Below, piece after piece: positions 7,343 to 16,904 of a stretch of 64,000 bases of DNA. The stretch comes from Phycicoccus avicenniae_A. Its GTDB lineage: Bacteria > Actinomycetota > Actinomycetes > Actinomycetales > Dermatophilaceae. The notes beneath the pieces were generated by a model that was not told where the DNA came from, did not search any database, and was given only the letters and a program-made list of their open reading frames with translations. Position 1 is the stretch's first letter, and the number at the start of each line of letters is the position of its first letter. The stretch covers positions 50,544 to 114,543 of the forward strand of contig NZ_JBNVZV010000014.1 in NCBI RefSeq assembly GCF_050496545.1. The letters run 5' to 3'. Position numbers and translations under genes: made by a program.

Positions 7343-10300
7343 ATGCTTCGTCCCCGTCGACGCCTGTCCGTCCTCGCCGCCGGGGCCCTGGTCCTCGCCG
7401 GCGCCGTGGTGGGCATCGCCCCCGCCACGGCCGACCACACCGACACCCCGTCGCGGGTGACCCTCATGGGCACGCTGATGAGCGAGCTCGGCTGTCCCGC
7501 CGACTGGTCCGAGGACTGCACGTCCACCGACCTGCTGCCGGTCGCCGGGTCGCCCGGGCTCTTCGCGCGCACCTTCACCGTCCCGGCCGGCGACTACCTC
7601 TACAAGGTGCGGCTGAACGGCTCGTGGGACGAGAACTACGGCGACGCGACCTTCGGGGTGGCCGACGGCAACATCCCGCTGCCGCTCACGGCCCCCACGA
7701 CGCTGCGCTTCACCTACGACCACGCCACCCACCGCGTCCGGGTCGGGCCCGCCGAGGCCCCGTCGAGCCGGCCGACCCGTACCGACGCCCGGCTCGCGAA
7801 GGACGGCCTGCGCAAGGACCTGACCCGCGAGAACTTCTACTTCGTGATGGCCGACCGGTTCGCCAACGGCAGCGCCGGCAACGACCGCGGCGGGCTCACC
7901 GGCTCGCGCAGCGCCACCGGGTTCGACCCGAGCGACCAGGGCTTCTACCACGGCGGCGACCTCAAGGGCCTCATGAAGAAGCTCGACTACATCGAGGGCC
8001 TCGGCACGACCGCGATCTGGATGACGCCCTCGTTCAAGAACAAGCCGGTGCAGGGCGAGCCGGGCTCGGAGTCGGCCGGCTACCACGGCTACTGGGTCAC
8101 CGACTTCACCCAGATCGACCCGCACCTCGGCACCAACGCCGAGCTCAAGCAGCTCATCGACCTGGCGCACAAGAGGGGCATCAAGGTCTTCTTCGACATC
8201 ATCACCAACCACACGGCCGACGTGCTCGACTACCCGTCCTCGGCCTACGACGAGACCGGTCAGGTGCCCTACAAGACCAAGGCCGAGTCGCCGTACACCG
8301 ACGCGTCCGGGGCGCCCTTCGACGACCGCGACTTCACGATGATCGGCGACGACTTCCCGGAGGTCGACGCCGCCACCTCGTTCCCGTACGTGCCGACCTT
8401 CCGCACCGAGGCCGACAAGACGGCCAAGGTCCCGGCCTGGCTCAACGACCCGACGATGTACCACAACCGCGGCACCTCGACCTTCTCCGGCGAGAACAGC
8501 GAGTACGGCGACTTCCCGTCCGGCAACCGCTCCGCCCTCGACGACCTGTGGACCGAGCGGCCGCAGGTCGTGCAGGGGATGATCGACGTCTACAAGACGT
8601 GGGTGAAGGACGCGGGCGTCGACGGCTTCCGCATCGACACCGTCAAGCACGTCAACATGGACTTCTGGAAGCAGTTCGGCCCGGCCCTCCAGGGTTACGC
8701 CGCACAGGTGGGCAACAAGGACTTCTTCATGTTCGGCGAGGTCTACGACGCCGACCCGCGCTTCATGTCCCAGTACACGACCGAGGGCCGCCTCCAGGCC
8801 ACCGTCGACTTCGGGTTCCAGGGCAGCGGGGTCAACTTCGCCAAGGGCAAGCCCACCAGCGAGATGCGCGACTTCTACGCCCTCGACGACTACTTCACCG
8901 ACACCGACTCCAACGCCTACTCGTTGCCGACCTTCCTCGGCAACCACGACATGGGCCGGGTCGGCAGCTTCCTGCGCCAGGGCACCTCGTGGACCGATGC
9001 CCAGCTGCTGCGGCGCGACGAGCTGGCGCACTCGCTGATGTACCTCACCCGTGGGCAGCCGGTCGTCTACTACGGCGACGAGCAGGGATTCTCGGCCCCG
9101 TCGGACGTCCCGGGCGGCATCGGCGACCAGCGCGCGCGCGAGGACATGTTCCCGAGCAAGGTGGCGCTGCACAACGACACCTACGACCTCATCGGCACCC
9201 GGGCCACGACCGCCGACGCGAACTACGACACGAAGCACCCGCTGTACCGGCACATCGCCGAGCTGGCGAAGCTCCGAGACAAGCACCCTGCCCTCGCCGA
9301 CGGGGCGCAGGTGCACCGGTACGCCTCGAACGAGGCCGGCATCTTCGCCTTCAGCCGGATGGACCCGGACGAGAAGGTCGAGTACGTCGTCGCGGTGAAC
9401 AACGCCGAGACGGCGAAAAGCGCGACCTTCGCGACCTACCAGCCGGGCCGCAGCACCCTCAAGGCGGTGTGGCCGGCCTCGGCCCCGAAGCAGCTGCGGA
9501 CCGACGCCGAGGGCCGGGTCACCGTGAACGTCCCCCCGCTCTCCGGCGTCGTCTACCGGGCGACCGCGAAGCTGCGGGGCGACCGCGTCGCGCCGCGCCC
9601 CGCATTCAGCGCCCCGGGCGCGGCGGGCATCGTCACCGGCCGGGCGGAGGTGGGCGTCACCGTCCCCGGTGGTGACTTCACGCAGGTGACCTTCGCCTGG
9701 CGGCGGGTCGGCACGACGGGCTGGACGCCGCTCGGCACCGACGACAACGCGCCCTACCGCGTCTTCCACGACGTGCGCGGCCTGGCGCAGGGCACGCCGG
9801 TGGAGTACCGAGCGATCGCCCGTGACCACGACGGCGACCTCGGGGTGGTCTCGACGAGCGCCGTCGTCGGCCAGCCGCAGCCGCCGGAGGAGGACGGCGT
9901 CGTCCTTGGCCCGATCACGCAGCCCGACGCGGTGTCGGTGCCCGGCAGCCACGGCAGCGAGATCGGCTGCGGGGCCGACTGGGACCCGCCGTGCGAGGAC
10001 ATCCAGCTCGCGCTCGACGACGACCAGGTCTGGAAGGGCACCTTCAGCCCCCAGGCCGGCCAGTACGCGTTCAAGGCCGCCGTCAACCGGTCGTGGGACG
10101 AGAACTACGGGTCGGGCGCCAAGCGCAACGGCTCGGACATCGCGTACACGACCGACGGCGGGCCGGTGTCGTTCTACTTCGACTACCGCACGAAGTGGGT
10201 GACGAACACCGAGCTCGACCCCGTGCTCGTCGCGACCGGTGACTTCCAGTCCGAGCTGGGCTGCCCCACCGACGGGGACGCCTCCTGCATGCGCTCCTGG

Positions 10301-10849
10301 CTGCAGGACCCGGACCGGGACGGCACGTACTCGTTCTCGACGATCGGCATCCCGGCGGGTACCTGGTCGGTCTCGGTCGGCTCGAGCGGGCCGCAGTCGT
10401 TCACGGTCGCGGAGGGGGAGGCGACGACGATCTCGTTCCAGCGCGCCACCTCGACGATCGGCGTGGACACCTTCGTCCCGGACCTCGGGCCGGACCTGAG
10501 CACCGCGCGCGCCTCGTGGCTGACCCCCAACCGCGTGTCGTGGAACCTGCCCGACGAGCGCGGCAGCTGGACCTACCGGCTGCACTACGGGCCGAAGGGC
10601 TCGCTCGCCCTCGACACCGAGACCGTCGGCGGGTCCTCCGTCCCGCTGACCCTCGACCGGCGGGGCCTGCCGACCTGGCTGGCGGACCGCTACCCGGACC
10701 TCGCCGACCAGGAGGTGCTGCGGCTGAGCAGCCGTGACGCCCGGGACGCGCGGAAGATCTCGCGGGCCGGCCAGGTGGCCGTCGTCGCCTACGACGAGCT
10801 CGGACGGGTCGTGCAGGCCACCGGCGTGGAGGTGGTCGGCCGCTTCTGA
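7343..10849 (+). CDS. secreted multidomain GH13 alpha-amylase with X25 modules and a pullulanase N-terminal-like end
   Basis: A 1168-residue exported glycan hydrolase. A signal peptide is followed by an X25/PulX-like module (MSELGCPADWSEDC ... GSWDENYG, about 40-130). The GH13 barrel covers about 150-620: nucleophile region VDGFRIDTVKH, acid/base FMFGEVYD, third Asp in FLGNHDMGR. An Ig/FN3-like module lies near 750-855, two more X25-like modules near 865-960 and 963-1045, and a beta domain at 1050-1168 (ARASWLTPNRVSWNLPDERG) resembles the start of pullulanase. Full actinobacterial amylase-pullulanases continue with a second catalytic domain; this one stops after its N-terminal module. A GAGGAG site precedes the ATG. 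Confidence 0.85.
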   Translation: MLRPRRRLSVLAAGALVLAGAVVGIAPATADHTDTPSRVTLMGTLMSELGCPADWSEDCTSTDLLPVAGSPGLFARTFTVPAGDYLYKVRLNGSWDENYGDATFGVADGNIPLPLTAPTTLRFTYDHATHRVRVGPAEAPSSRPTRTDARLAKDGLRKDLTRENFYFVMADRFANGSAGNDRGGLTGSRSATGFDPSDQGFYHGGDLKGLMKKLDYIEGLGTTAIWMTPSFKNKPVQGEPGSESAGYHGYWVTDFTQIDPHLGTNAELKQLIDLAHKRGIKVFFDIITNHTADVLDYPSSAYDETGQVPYKTKAESPYTDASGAPFDDRDFTMIGDDFPEVDAATSFPYVPTFRTEADKTAKVPAWLNDPTMYHNRGTSTFSGENSEYGDFPSGNRSALDDLWTERPQVVQGMIDVYKTWVKDAGVDGFRIDTVKHVNMDFWKQFGPALQGYAAQVGNKDFFMFGEVYDADPRFMSQYTTEGRLQATVDFGFQGSGVNFAKGKPTSEMRDFYALDDYFTDTDSNAYSLPTFLGNHDMGRVGSFLRQGTSWTDAQLLRRDELAHSLMYLTRGQPVVYYGDEQGFSAPSDVPGGIGDQRAREDMFPSKVALHNDTYDLIGTRATTADANYDTKHPLYRHIAELAKLRDKHPALADGAQVHRYASNEAGIFAFSRMDPDEKVEYVVAVNNAETAKSATFATYQPGRSTLKAVWPASAPKQLRTDAEGRVTVNVPPLSGVVYRATAKLRGDRVAPRPAFSAPGAAGIVTGRAEVGVTVPGGDFTQVTFAWRRVGTTGWTPLGTDDNAPYRVFHDVRGLAQGTPVEYRAIARDHDGDLGVVSTSAVVGQPQPPEEDGVVLGPITQPDAVSVPGSHGSEIGCGADWDPPCEDIQLALDDDQVWKGTFSPQAGQYAFKAAVNRSWDENYGSGAKRNGSDIAYTTDGGPVSFYFDYRTKWVTNTELDPVLVATGDFQSELGCPTDGDASCMRSWLQDPDRDGTYSFSTIGIPAGTWSVSVGSSGPQSFTVAEGEATTISFQRATSTIGVDTFVPDLGPDLSTARASWLTPNRVSWNLPDERGSWTYRLHYGPKGSLALDTETVGGSSVPLTLDRRGLPTWLADRYPDLADQEVLRLSSRDARDARKISRAGQVAVVAYDELGRVVQATGVEVVGRF

Positions 10850-10857
10850 GGCGGACG

Positions 10858-11529
10858 TCAGCGCCCGGTCGGGCCGAGCACGACGTCGCGGCCGTCGAGG
10901 CGCACGGCGAAGCCCGCGCGGGTCACCCGCACCTCGCGCAGCACCATCCCGTCCGGCACGCCGGGCACCTCCTGGCGGATGGTGACCAGCTCGCGGACCA
11001 GGGCGCTCGCCGCCGAGTCCACGACACCCGGCCCGCCGAGGTCGACGGTCTCGGGCGTGAGGAGCAGCCCGCCGGCGTCGGCGCGGACCCGTCCGGTGGC
11101 GCGGACCGTGACCTGGCGCCCGAGCACCGTGGCGGTCCGCTCGACCCCGGCGCGGCCCCGGCCGGCGTCGAAGAGCCGCACGCCCTCGCCGACCTGCCGC
11201 GCGACGGTGTCGAAGGGCAGGGTCGCCGAGAGGTCGAGGCGGGCGGCCCGCAGCCCGGCCGGTCCGAAGCGGACTCCCGAGCCGGTCGCGGTGACGTCGG
11301 TCAGCGTGCCGTCGGCCGCGACGACGTCCTCACCGGTGAGGCGCACCGCGCCGAGCCAGGTCTCGTCCGCCGCGAGGTCCGCGGGCGGTGTGGGAGCCGT
11401 CGAGGACGTGGGGGAGGCGGGCGGCACGGGCGCCGGCGGGGCGCCGGACCCGATCGAGAGGAGCAGGGCGCCGGCCGCCGCCGCGAGGACCACGAGGGTG
11501 GTGACGACACCGAGGAGGAAGCGCTTCAC
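10858..11529 (-). CDS. LmeA-like (DUF2993) exported lipid-binding protein
   Basis: A 223-residue protein with an N-terminal membrane anchor or signal segment (FLLGVVTTLVVLAAAAGALLL), a Pro/Ser/Thr-rich linker and a DUF2993-like beta domain: SGVRFGPAGLRAARLDLSATLPF, VTVRATGRVRADAGGLLLTPETVDL. DUF2993 proteins include mycobacterial LmeA, which binds phospholipids in the envelope. The GTG start lies 12 bases after the mftD stop on the same strand, so it may be the last gene of the mycofactocin transcript, although no known link exists. It converges with the amylase gene, with only 8 bases between the stop codons. Confidence 0.68.
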   Translation of the reverse strand: MKRFLLGVVTTLVVLAAAAGALLLSIGSGAPPAPVPPASPTSSTAPTPPADLAADETWLGAVRLTGEDVVAADGTLTDVTATGSGVRFGPAGLRAARLDLSATLPFDTVARQVGEGVRLFDAGRGRAGVERTATVLGRQVTVRATGRVRADAGGLLLTPETVDLGGPGVVDSAASALVRELVTIRQEVPGVPDGMVLREVRVTRAGFAVRLDGRDVVLGPTGR

Positions 11530-11541
11530 CCGGTCAGGGTG

Positions 11542-12726
11542 TCACGCCCGCATCGCCCCGAGCGTCCGGGCGAACCCCTCCGGCACGAGTACGTCGTCCG
11601 GGGTGAGGTCGTGCACGGACGCCTTCCCGAGCCCGAGCAGCGCGGAGGAGATGCCGCCGGACATGATGTCGAGGACGTTCTCGACACCGGCCTGGCCGTT
11701 CGCCGCGAGACCCCAGAGGTAGGCCCGGCCGATCATCACGGCGCGGGCGCCGAGGGCCAGGGCCTTGACGACGTCGCCGCCCCTCCGGATGCCGGAGTCG
11801 AAGACGACCTCGACGTCGTGACCCACCGCCTCGGCGATGCCGGGGAGCATCCGGATCGCGCCGGGGATGCCGTCGAGGTTGTTCCCGCCGTGGGTCGAGA
11901 CCGAGATGGCCGTGACGCCGGCGTCGACGGCGCGGCGGGCGTCGTCGACCCGGCAGATGCCCTTGAGCATGAACGGGCCGCCCCACGCCTCGCGCATCCA
12001 GGCGATGTCCTCCCACGACGGCGGCGGCGTGGTCATCCACTCGCCGTAGGCGCCGAAGAAGGTGGGGCCCTTCTGGCCCGGCGCCCCCATGTTCGGGGTG
12101 GTGAGGTCCGGGAGGGCGCCGGAGCGGACGAAGTCGAGCAGCCACCGTGGCCGGCGGACCACCTCGGGCGCGAAGGACATCATCGCCCGGGGGGTGAGGG
12201 CTTCCGGGATGGTCGGGCTGCCCCAGTCGCGCCCGTGCGAGAAGGTCCAGTCGAGGGTGGCGATGATCCCCTTCGCTCCGGCTGCCCGGGCCCGCTCGAA
12301 CCGCTGCTCGATGGTGTCGCGGCCCCCGGACCAGTAGATCTGGAAGAAGGTCTTGTCGTTGACCGCCGTGACGTCCTCGATGCTGCTCGACCCGAACGAG
12401 CTGAGCCCGATGGCGGTGCCGCGGGCGGCTGCCGCGCGGGCCACGGCCACCTCGCCCTCGGGGTGGACGGCCTGGACGCCGGTGGGGGAGATGATGACCG
12501 GCAGCGCGAGGTCGACGCCCATCACCGAGGTCGCGAGCGAGCGTTCGGCCGGCCCACCCGCCACGTGCGGTGCGAACCCCAGCTCGGAGAACGCGGCGAT
12601 GTTGTCCTCGTAGGTCAGGCCGCGCTCGGAGCCGGCGAGCAGGGCCTTGTAGACCGAGCGCGGGAGCCTCTTCTCGGCGCGGCGCTGGGCCTCGGCGACG
12701 GTCTCGAACCATCCGGTGCTGCTCAT
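11542..12726 (-). CDS. mftD: pre-mycofactocin synthase MftD (FMN-dependent), in frame with MftF
   Basis: MftD is the FMN enzyme that oxidatively deaminates the Val-Tyr-derived AHDP intermediate to pre-mycofactocin. The 394-residue segment is an L-lactate dehydrogenase/glycolate oxidase-type barrel: LALPVIISPTGVQAVHPEGE, FFQIYWSGGRD, KGIIATLDWTFSHGRDWG, GPFMLKGICRVDDARRAVDAG, ISVSTHGGNNLDG with the active-site His, and VVFDSGIRRGGDVVKALALGARAVMIGR for the flavin phosphate. An ATG with an AGAGG site lies at 12726. The mftF frame runs into it without a stop, so the product may be the C-terminal half of an 874-residue fusion. The ATG overlaps a TGA in the +1 frame. Confidence 0.93.
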   Translation of the reverse strand: MSSTGWFETVAEAQRRAEKRLPRSVYKALLAGSERGLTYEDNIAAFSELGFAPHVAGGPAERSLATSVMGVDLALPVIISPTGVQAVHPEGEVAVARAAAARGTAIGLSSFGSSSIEDVTAVNDKTFFQIYWSGGRDTIEQRFERARAAGAKGIIATLDWTFSHGRDWGSPTIPEALTPRAMMSFAPEVVRRPRWLLDFVRSGALPDLTTPNMGAPGQKGPTFFGAYGEWMTTPPPSWEDIAWMREAWGGPFMLKGICRVDDARRAVDAGVTAISVSTHGGNNLDGIPGAIRMLPGIAEAVGHDVEVVFDSGIRRGGDVVKALALGARAVMIGRAYLWGLAANGQAGVENVLDIMSGGISSALLGLGKASVHDLTPDDVLVPEGFARTLGAMRA

Positions 12727-14166
12727 GGGGTGGCCTCTCGTGGGGGGGGCGGTGCTGACGGGCGGGGCGGTGACGGTGGTGGTGCGGGTGCGGACGGAGG
12801 GCAGGAGGGCGCGGGCCGACCTCTCGCGCAGGCAGCCCCACCAGAGGCCGGCGCCGTAGGCGAGGTCCTCGGCGCGGCGCAGCGCGACGTAGCGCGGGAG
12901 GTCGAGGTCGGGGCGGACGCGACGGTGGTCGAGGACGCCGTCGACGACGGCCGCGACGACCGCTGCCCGCCGGGCACGCCGCGAGATCGGCAGCAGGGCA
13001 ACGGTGACAGGCCAGTGGTGGCGGACGACGAGACCCGCGGTCTGGGTCAGGGTGGCGTGCAGGCCGACCGCGAGCACCGCTCGGGCGGCACGGTGCGGCT
13101 GGTCACTGCCCGTCAGCCGCCGGGCGAGGGACTGCTCGGCGAACGCGGCGGCGGCGAGGGCGACAGGCAGGCTCCAGCGGCGCTGGGCCAGCAGCGCGGC
13201 GGCGGTGACGGCGGCCCAGGGGGCGAGCACGGCGGGGGCGACGGCCTCGCCGTGGCGGGTGGCGAGCAGGGCGGCGCCGCTGCCGTAGAACGCCTTTCGC
13301 CGCAGCCAGGCTCCGGCAGTCGTGCGGTGCTCGTGCCGCACGACGATGGACGGGTCGTAGCGCACGACGTGGTCACGGGCCACCCGCCACACGAGGTCGA
13401 CGTCCTCGGCCACCTCGAGGGACTCGTCGAAGCCGTCGCCGAGGGCCTCCCGGCGCCCGAGCAGGACGGCGCTCGGCACGTACGAGACGCGTCCGTGCGG
13501 GTGCACCCGGGCGGGTGCGGCGCCGAGGTCGAGGGAGGAGCGGGCCGACTCGTAGCGGGCGAGCACTCCCCGGAGGTCGTCGAGCCCGAGGACCCGGGGC
13601 GCGACGAGGGCGACCGCGGGGTCCTCGAGGTGCCGGCGCAGCGCGGCGAGGGCGGTGGTGTCGAGGACGACGTCGGAGTCGACGAAGGCCACGACGCCGG
13701 AGGTGACGGTGCGCAGGCCGGTGTTGCGCGCGGCGGCGGGCCCGCGACACTCCGGGTGGCGGACGTAGCGGGCGTCGTGGCTCCGGCACACCTCGACGAG
13801 GGCCGCGGGGTCGCGGGAGCCGTCGTCGACGACCACCACGGGCACACCGGGCAGCCCCCGCAGGAGCCGGTCGAGGGCCGCCGGGCGGTCGAGCACGGGG
13901 ACGACCACGGTGACGTCGGTGAGTGGGGCGGGCGGGGTGCCGTTCCACCACGGGTGCGCCAGGCCGCGGTCGAGGAGGAGCCGGGCGACGCGGCCCGAGG
14001 TGGGGTCGTCGACGACGAGGGCGCCGCGCTCGTCGAACCGCTCGAGGGCGGCCGGGCGGAGGTGGACGAGCCGGCCCGACGAGCCCCCGAAGAGCGTGCG
14101 GCCGTCGTCGCAGCGGTGCGTGTCGTCGGCCAGGCGCACCCGGAAACCGCGGGGGAGGTCAGGCAC
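12727..14166 (-). CDS. mftF: mycofactocin glycosyltransferase MftF, reading through into MftD
   Basis: MftF adds beta-1,4-linked glucose units to the mycofactocin core. The GTG at 14166 gives the usual opening VPDLPRGFRVRLADDTHR, then a PqqD-like region (LFGGSSGRLVHL). A GT2 catalytic domain covers about 85-300: DVTVVVPVLDRP, VVVVDDGSRDPAAL, GPAAARNTGLR, VVAFVDSDVVLD, and EDVDLVWRV. Hydrophobic C-terminal helices (APWAAVTAAALLAQ) suggest membrane association. The GTG overlaps the SDR gene by 8 bases. No stop separates it from mftD: the frame crosses a run of eight C (12742-12749) and enters MftD. With seven C it would end at a TGA overlapping the mftD ATG. Confidence 0.92.
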
Positions 14167-14947
14167 GGCCGAACCCCCCGTCGGCCGGGAGGATCGCACC
14201 GTGGACGGATGTCCCTGCGGTGCAGCCGAACTCGATGACCGCCGCGACGTCGTCGGGGTCGAACGGCCGGGGTGGGTGCTGGTGCTGCGCGAGCTCGTGC
14301 ACGTCGTCGAGGCCGTAGATGCGCGCCGTGGCGGCCAGCATCTCGGTGTCGGTGGCTCCCGGGGCCACGCCGCAGGCCGTCACGGAGGTGCCGACGAGGT
14401 CGGCGGCCAGCGCCCGGACGACGCCCACCGCGGCGTGCTTGGCGACGACGTAGGCGGAGAGCCCGTACAGCCCGCGGTCGCCGGCGACGGAGGTGGCCAC
14501 GCACACCGTGGGCCGGTCGGCGGCCGGACGGGCCAGCAGGTGGGGGACGGTGGCGCTCGCGAGGTTCCACGCCGTCGTGGCGTCGGCCGCCCACAACCCG
14601 TCGCGCAGGTCGGAGGAGGTCTCCCACAGCGGGGACCCACCCGCGATCGCGGAGGCGCAGGCGACGGCGACGTCGAGCCGGCCGTACCGCGCGGTGACCT
14701 CGTCGACCGCGGCGCAGGTGGCCGCGAGGTCGCGCAGGTCGACGGAGCGCACCTCGATCCCGCTGTCGCGCAACGCCTGCGCATCGATGTCGGCAGCGTG
14801 GCGGTAGCCGACGGTCTCGCCGCCCAGCGCGTCGAGGACGACGACCGGCCCGCGTGCGGCCAGCCGCCGGGCGACGGCCGCACCGATGCCCCGGGCGCCC
14901 CCGCCGACGACGGCCACCCGTGCGGCGTCCTCCGGCCCGCTGCTCAC
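14159..14947 (-). CDS. mycofactocin-coupled SDR family oxidoreductase
   Basis: A 262-residue short-chain dehydrogenase. The Rossmann motif is VAVVGGGARGIGAAVARRLA near residues 11-30, followed by VVVLDAL, the Ser region VCVATSVAGDRG, the catalytic YVVAK and GVAPGATDTEM. The C-terminus CTAGTSVHGAILPADGGFGRA matches the form I recall for SDRs of mycofactocin clusters, thought to hold their nicotinamide tightly and to pass hydride to mycofactocin. The GTG at 14947 overlaps the mftE stop (GTGA). The alcohol substrate is unknown. Confidence 0.85.
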   Translation of the reverse strand: MSSGPEDAARVAVVGGGARGIGAAVARRLAARGPVVVLDALGGETVGYRHAADIDAQALRDSGIEVRSVDLRDLAATCAAVDEVTARYGRLDVAVACASAIAGGSPLWETSSDLRDGLWAADATTAWNLASATVPHLLARPAADRPTVCVATSVAGDRGLYGLSAYVVAKHAAVGVVRALAADLVGTSVTACGVAPGATDTEMLAATARIYGLDDVHELAQHQHPPRPFDPDDVAAVIEFGCTAGTSVHGAILPADGGFGRA

Positions 14948-15666
14948 GCCGGCACCCCGGAGCCCTGCGGACGGACGAGGCACCCGTCCTCGTCGACCGC
15001 CGCGGCGCGCACCTGGCGCGCCACGCGCTCGACCAGCTGCTCGAGGTGCGCACGGCCCTCGGCCGCCGAGGCGCCCCTCGGGTCACCGAGGACGCCGCTC
15101 GGCGAGACGGCGGCCACGCCCTCGGCCCGCAGCCGCGCCAGCAGCTCTCCGACAGGTCGGGTCGGGCCGGGGGCGGCGGCCTCGGTCCGTACGCTCGCGG
15201 GGTCGAGGGCCAGCACCATCGAGGTCTCCGCCCGGCCCGCGTGCGCGTCCCACCCGGGCTCGGCGCACGAGGTCCACGAGACGTCGTGGCCCTCCCACCG
15301 CAGCTGCCGCACGGCGTGGACGAGGGCCTGCGCGTTCCCGCCGTGCCCGGTGACGAGGACGACCGGCCCGCACCACCGGCGCGCGGAGCGGACGAGCTCG
15401 ACGACGAGGTGCAGGAGGGCGTCGGTGCCGATCGAGACGGTGCCCGGGAAGCCCTCGTGCTCGCCGCTCGCGCCGTACTCGACGGTCGGGGCCACGACGG
15501 CGGGGAGGTCGGCCAGCCGCTCGGCGACACCGTCGCAGACGGCCCGGGCCACGAGGGAGTCGGTGTGCAGCGGGAGGTGGGCGCCGTGCTGCTCGACCGC
15601 GCCCAACGGCACGAGGACCGTGGCACCGCGCAGCGCGGCGCCGGAGGTCCGCGGCCCGAGGTCCAC
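14944..15666 (-). CDS. mftE: mycofactocin precursor peptide peptidase MftE
   Basis: A creatininase-family metallopeptidase that releases the modified C-terminal Val-Tyr unit from MftA. The 240-residue product contains TVLVPLGAVEQHGAHLPLHTD, with Glu, His and Asp metal ligands near residues 25-42. It continues with EYGASGEHEGFPGTVSIG, VVLVTGHGGNAQAL and CAEPGWDAHAGRAETSMVLAL, all conserved in this family. The GTG at 15666 starts six bases after the mftC stop; no ATG fits. Its end overlaps the SDR start. It lies immediately after mftC, whereas mftD, which often occupies that place, has moved to the end of the cluster. Confidence 0.93.
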   Translation of the reverse strand: MDLGPRTSGAALRGATVLVPLGAVEQHGAHLPLHTDSLVARAVCDGVAERLADLPAVVAPTVEYGASGEHEGFPGTVSIGTDALLHLVVELVRSARRWCGPVVLVTGHGGNAQALVHAVRQLRWEGHDVSWTSCAEPGWDAHAGRAETSMVLALDPASVRTEAAAPGPTRPVGELLARLRAEGVAAVSPSGVLGDPRGASAAEGRAHLEQLVERVARQVRAAAVDEDGCLVRPQGSGVPA

Positions 15667-15671
15667 CGACG

Positions 15672-16904
15672 TCAGCCCGTCGCGACGGCGTCCCGGCCGG
15701 GAGCCAGGGGGTTCTCGTCGCACGGCGAGGCCGGCGGGCGGCGGGCGATGGTGACCGGGACCGGGGCGTTGCGGACCGGACCGGTGTGGCTGTGGTCCTG
15801 CGAGGGGGCCGGGCGGCTGCCGTCGGCCACGGCGGCGAGGGCGCCCGCCGCGTTGCCCTTCACGCACTCGGGGTCGGGGCCGTCGAGGGGCAGGCCGGTG
15901 AAGAACTTGGCGGCCATGCAGCCGCCGCGGCAGGCGTCGTAGGCCGAGCACCGGGTGCACGCGCCACCGGTCTGCGGGGAACGCAGCTCCCGGAACAGCG
16001 GGGCGTCGCGCCAGACGCTGCCGAAGCCGTCGCCGCGCACGTTCCCGGCGAGGAAGCGGTCGTGGATGGCGAAGGGGCAGGCGTAGACGTCCCCGACCGG
16101 GTCGACGAGGCAGACGACGCGGCCGGCTCCGCAGAGGTTGAGGCCGGGGAGGGCGTCGCCGTAGGCCGCCAGGTGGAAGAACGAGTCGCCGGTGAGGACG
16201 CCCTCGCCACGCGCGACGAGCCAGTCGTAGAGGGTGCGCTGCTGCTCCGGGAGCGGGTGCAGCTCGTGCCACACGTCGGCGCCGCGGCCGGCGGGGCGCA
16301 GGCGGGTGAGGCGGAGCATCGCGCCGTGCTCGTCGGCGATGTCCTTGAACCGGTCGAGCTGCGGGATGTTCTCGCGCGTGCAGACGACGGAGAGCTTCGT
16401 GTCCTGCATACCGGCGTCGCGCAGGTTGCGCAGCGCGCGGAGGGCGGCGTCGAAGGTGCCGGCTCCGCGGACGCGGTCGTTGACCTCGGCGGTGGCGCCG
16501 TCGAGGGAGACCTGGACGTCGACGTAGTCGGTGCGCGCCAGCCGTTCGGCACGCTCGGGGGTGATGCGGAAACCGTTGGTGGAGAACTTGACCCCGACGT
16601 GGTGGGCGACGGCGTGGTCAATGATCTCCCAGAAGTCGGGCCGCACCGTGGGCTCCCCGCCGCCGATGTTCACGTAGAACACCTTCATGGCCTCGAACTC
16701 CTCGATGAGCCCGAAGCACTCCGCGGTCGTCAGCTCGCGCGGGTCGCGCCGGCCGGACGAGGAGAGGCAGTGCACGCACGCGAGGTTGCAGGCGTAGGTC
16801 AGCTCCCAGGTGAGGCAGATCGGGGCGTCGAGGCCGTGCTCGAAGTGGTCGACGAGCCGGGTGCCCGTCGTCGGGACGGCGGGGCGTTCGGGGGCGAGGG
16901 TCAT
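15672..16904 (-). CDS. mftC: mycofactocin radical SAM maturase MftC
   Basis: MftC uses S-adenosylmethionine to decarboxylate the C-terminal Tyr of MftA and crosslink it to the neighbouring Val. The 410-residue product has the radical SAM motif CNLACVHC near residues 39-46, GGGEPTVRPDFWEII near 100, and a C-terminal Cys-rich auxiliary cluster domain: CLVDPVGDVYACPFAIH, then GGACTRCSAYDACRGGCMAAKFF and a final Cys near 350. Its ATG overlaps the mftB stop by four bases (ATGA). Confidence 0.97.
   Translation of the reverse strand: MTLAPERPAVPTTGTRLVDHFEHGLDAPICLTWELTYACNLACVHCLSSSGRRDPRELTTAECFGLIEEFEAMKVFYVNIGGGEPTVRPDFWEIIDHAVAHHVGVKFSTNGFRITPERAERLARTDYVDVQVSLDGATAEVNDRVRGAGTFDAALRALRNLRDAGMQDTKLSVVCTRENIPQLDRFKDIADEHGAMLRLTRLRPAGRGADVWHELHPLPEQQRTLYDWLVARGEGVLTGDSFFHLAAYGDALPGLNLCGAGRVVCLVDPVGDVYACPFAIHDRFLAGNVRGDGFGSVWRDAPLFRELRSPQTGGACTRCSAYDACRGGCMAAKFFTGLPLDGPDPECVKGNAAGALAAVADGSRPAPSQDHSHTGPVRNAPVPVTIARRPPASPCDENPLAPGRDAVATG

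Noticed and set aside
7187..10585. Minus-strand open frame of over 1100 codons opposite the amylase
   Set aside because: Shadow of the GH13 gene on the other strand; Arg/Val/Gly-rich with no recognisable motif.
11539..14238. Plus-strand open frame of about 900 codons opposite mftD-mftF
   Set aside because: Antisense shadow of two enzymes with complete active-site motifs.
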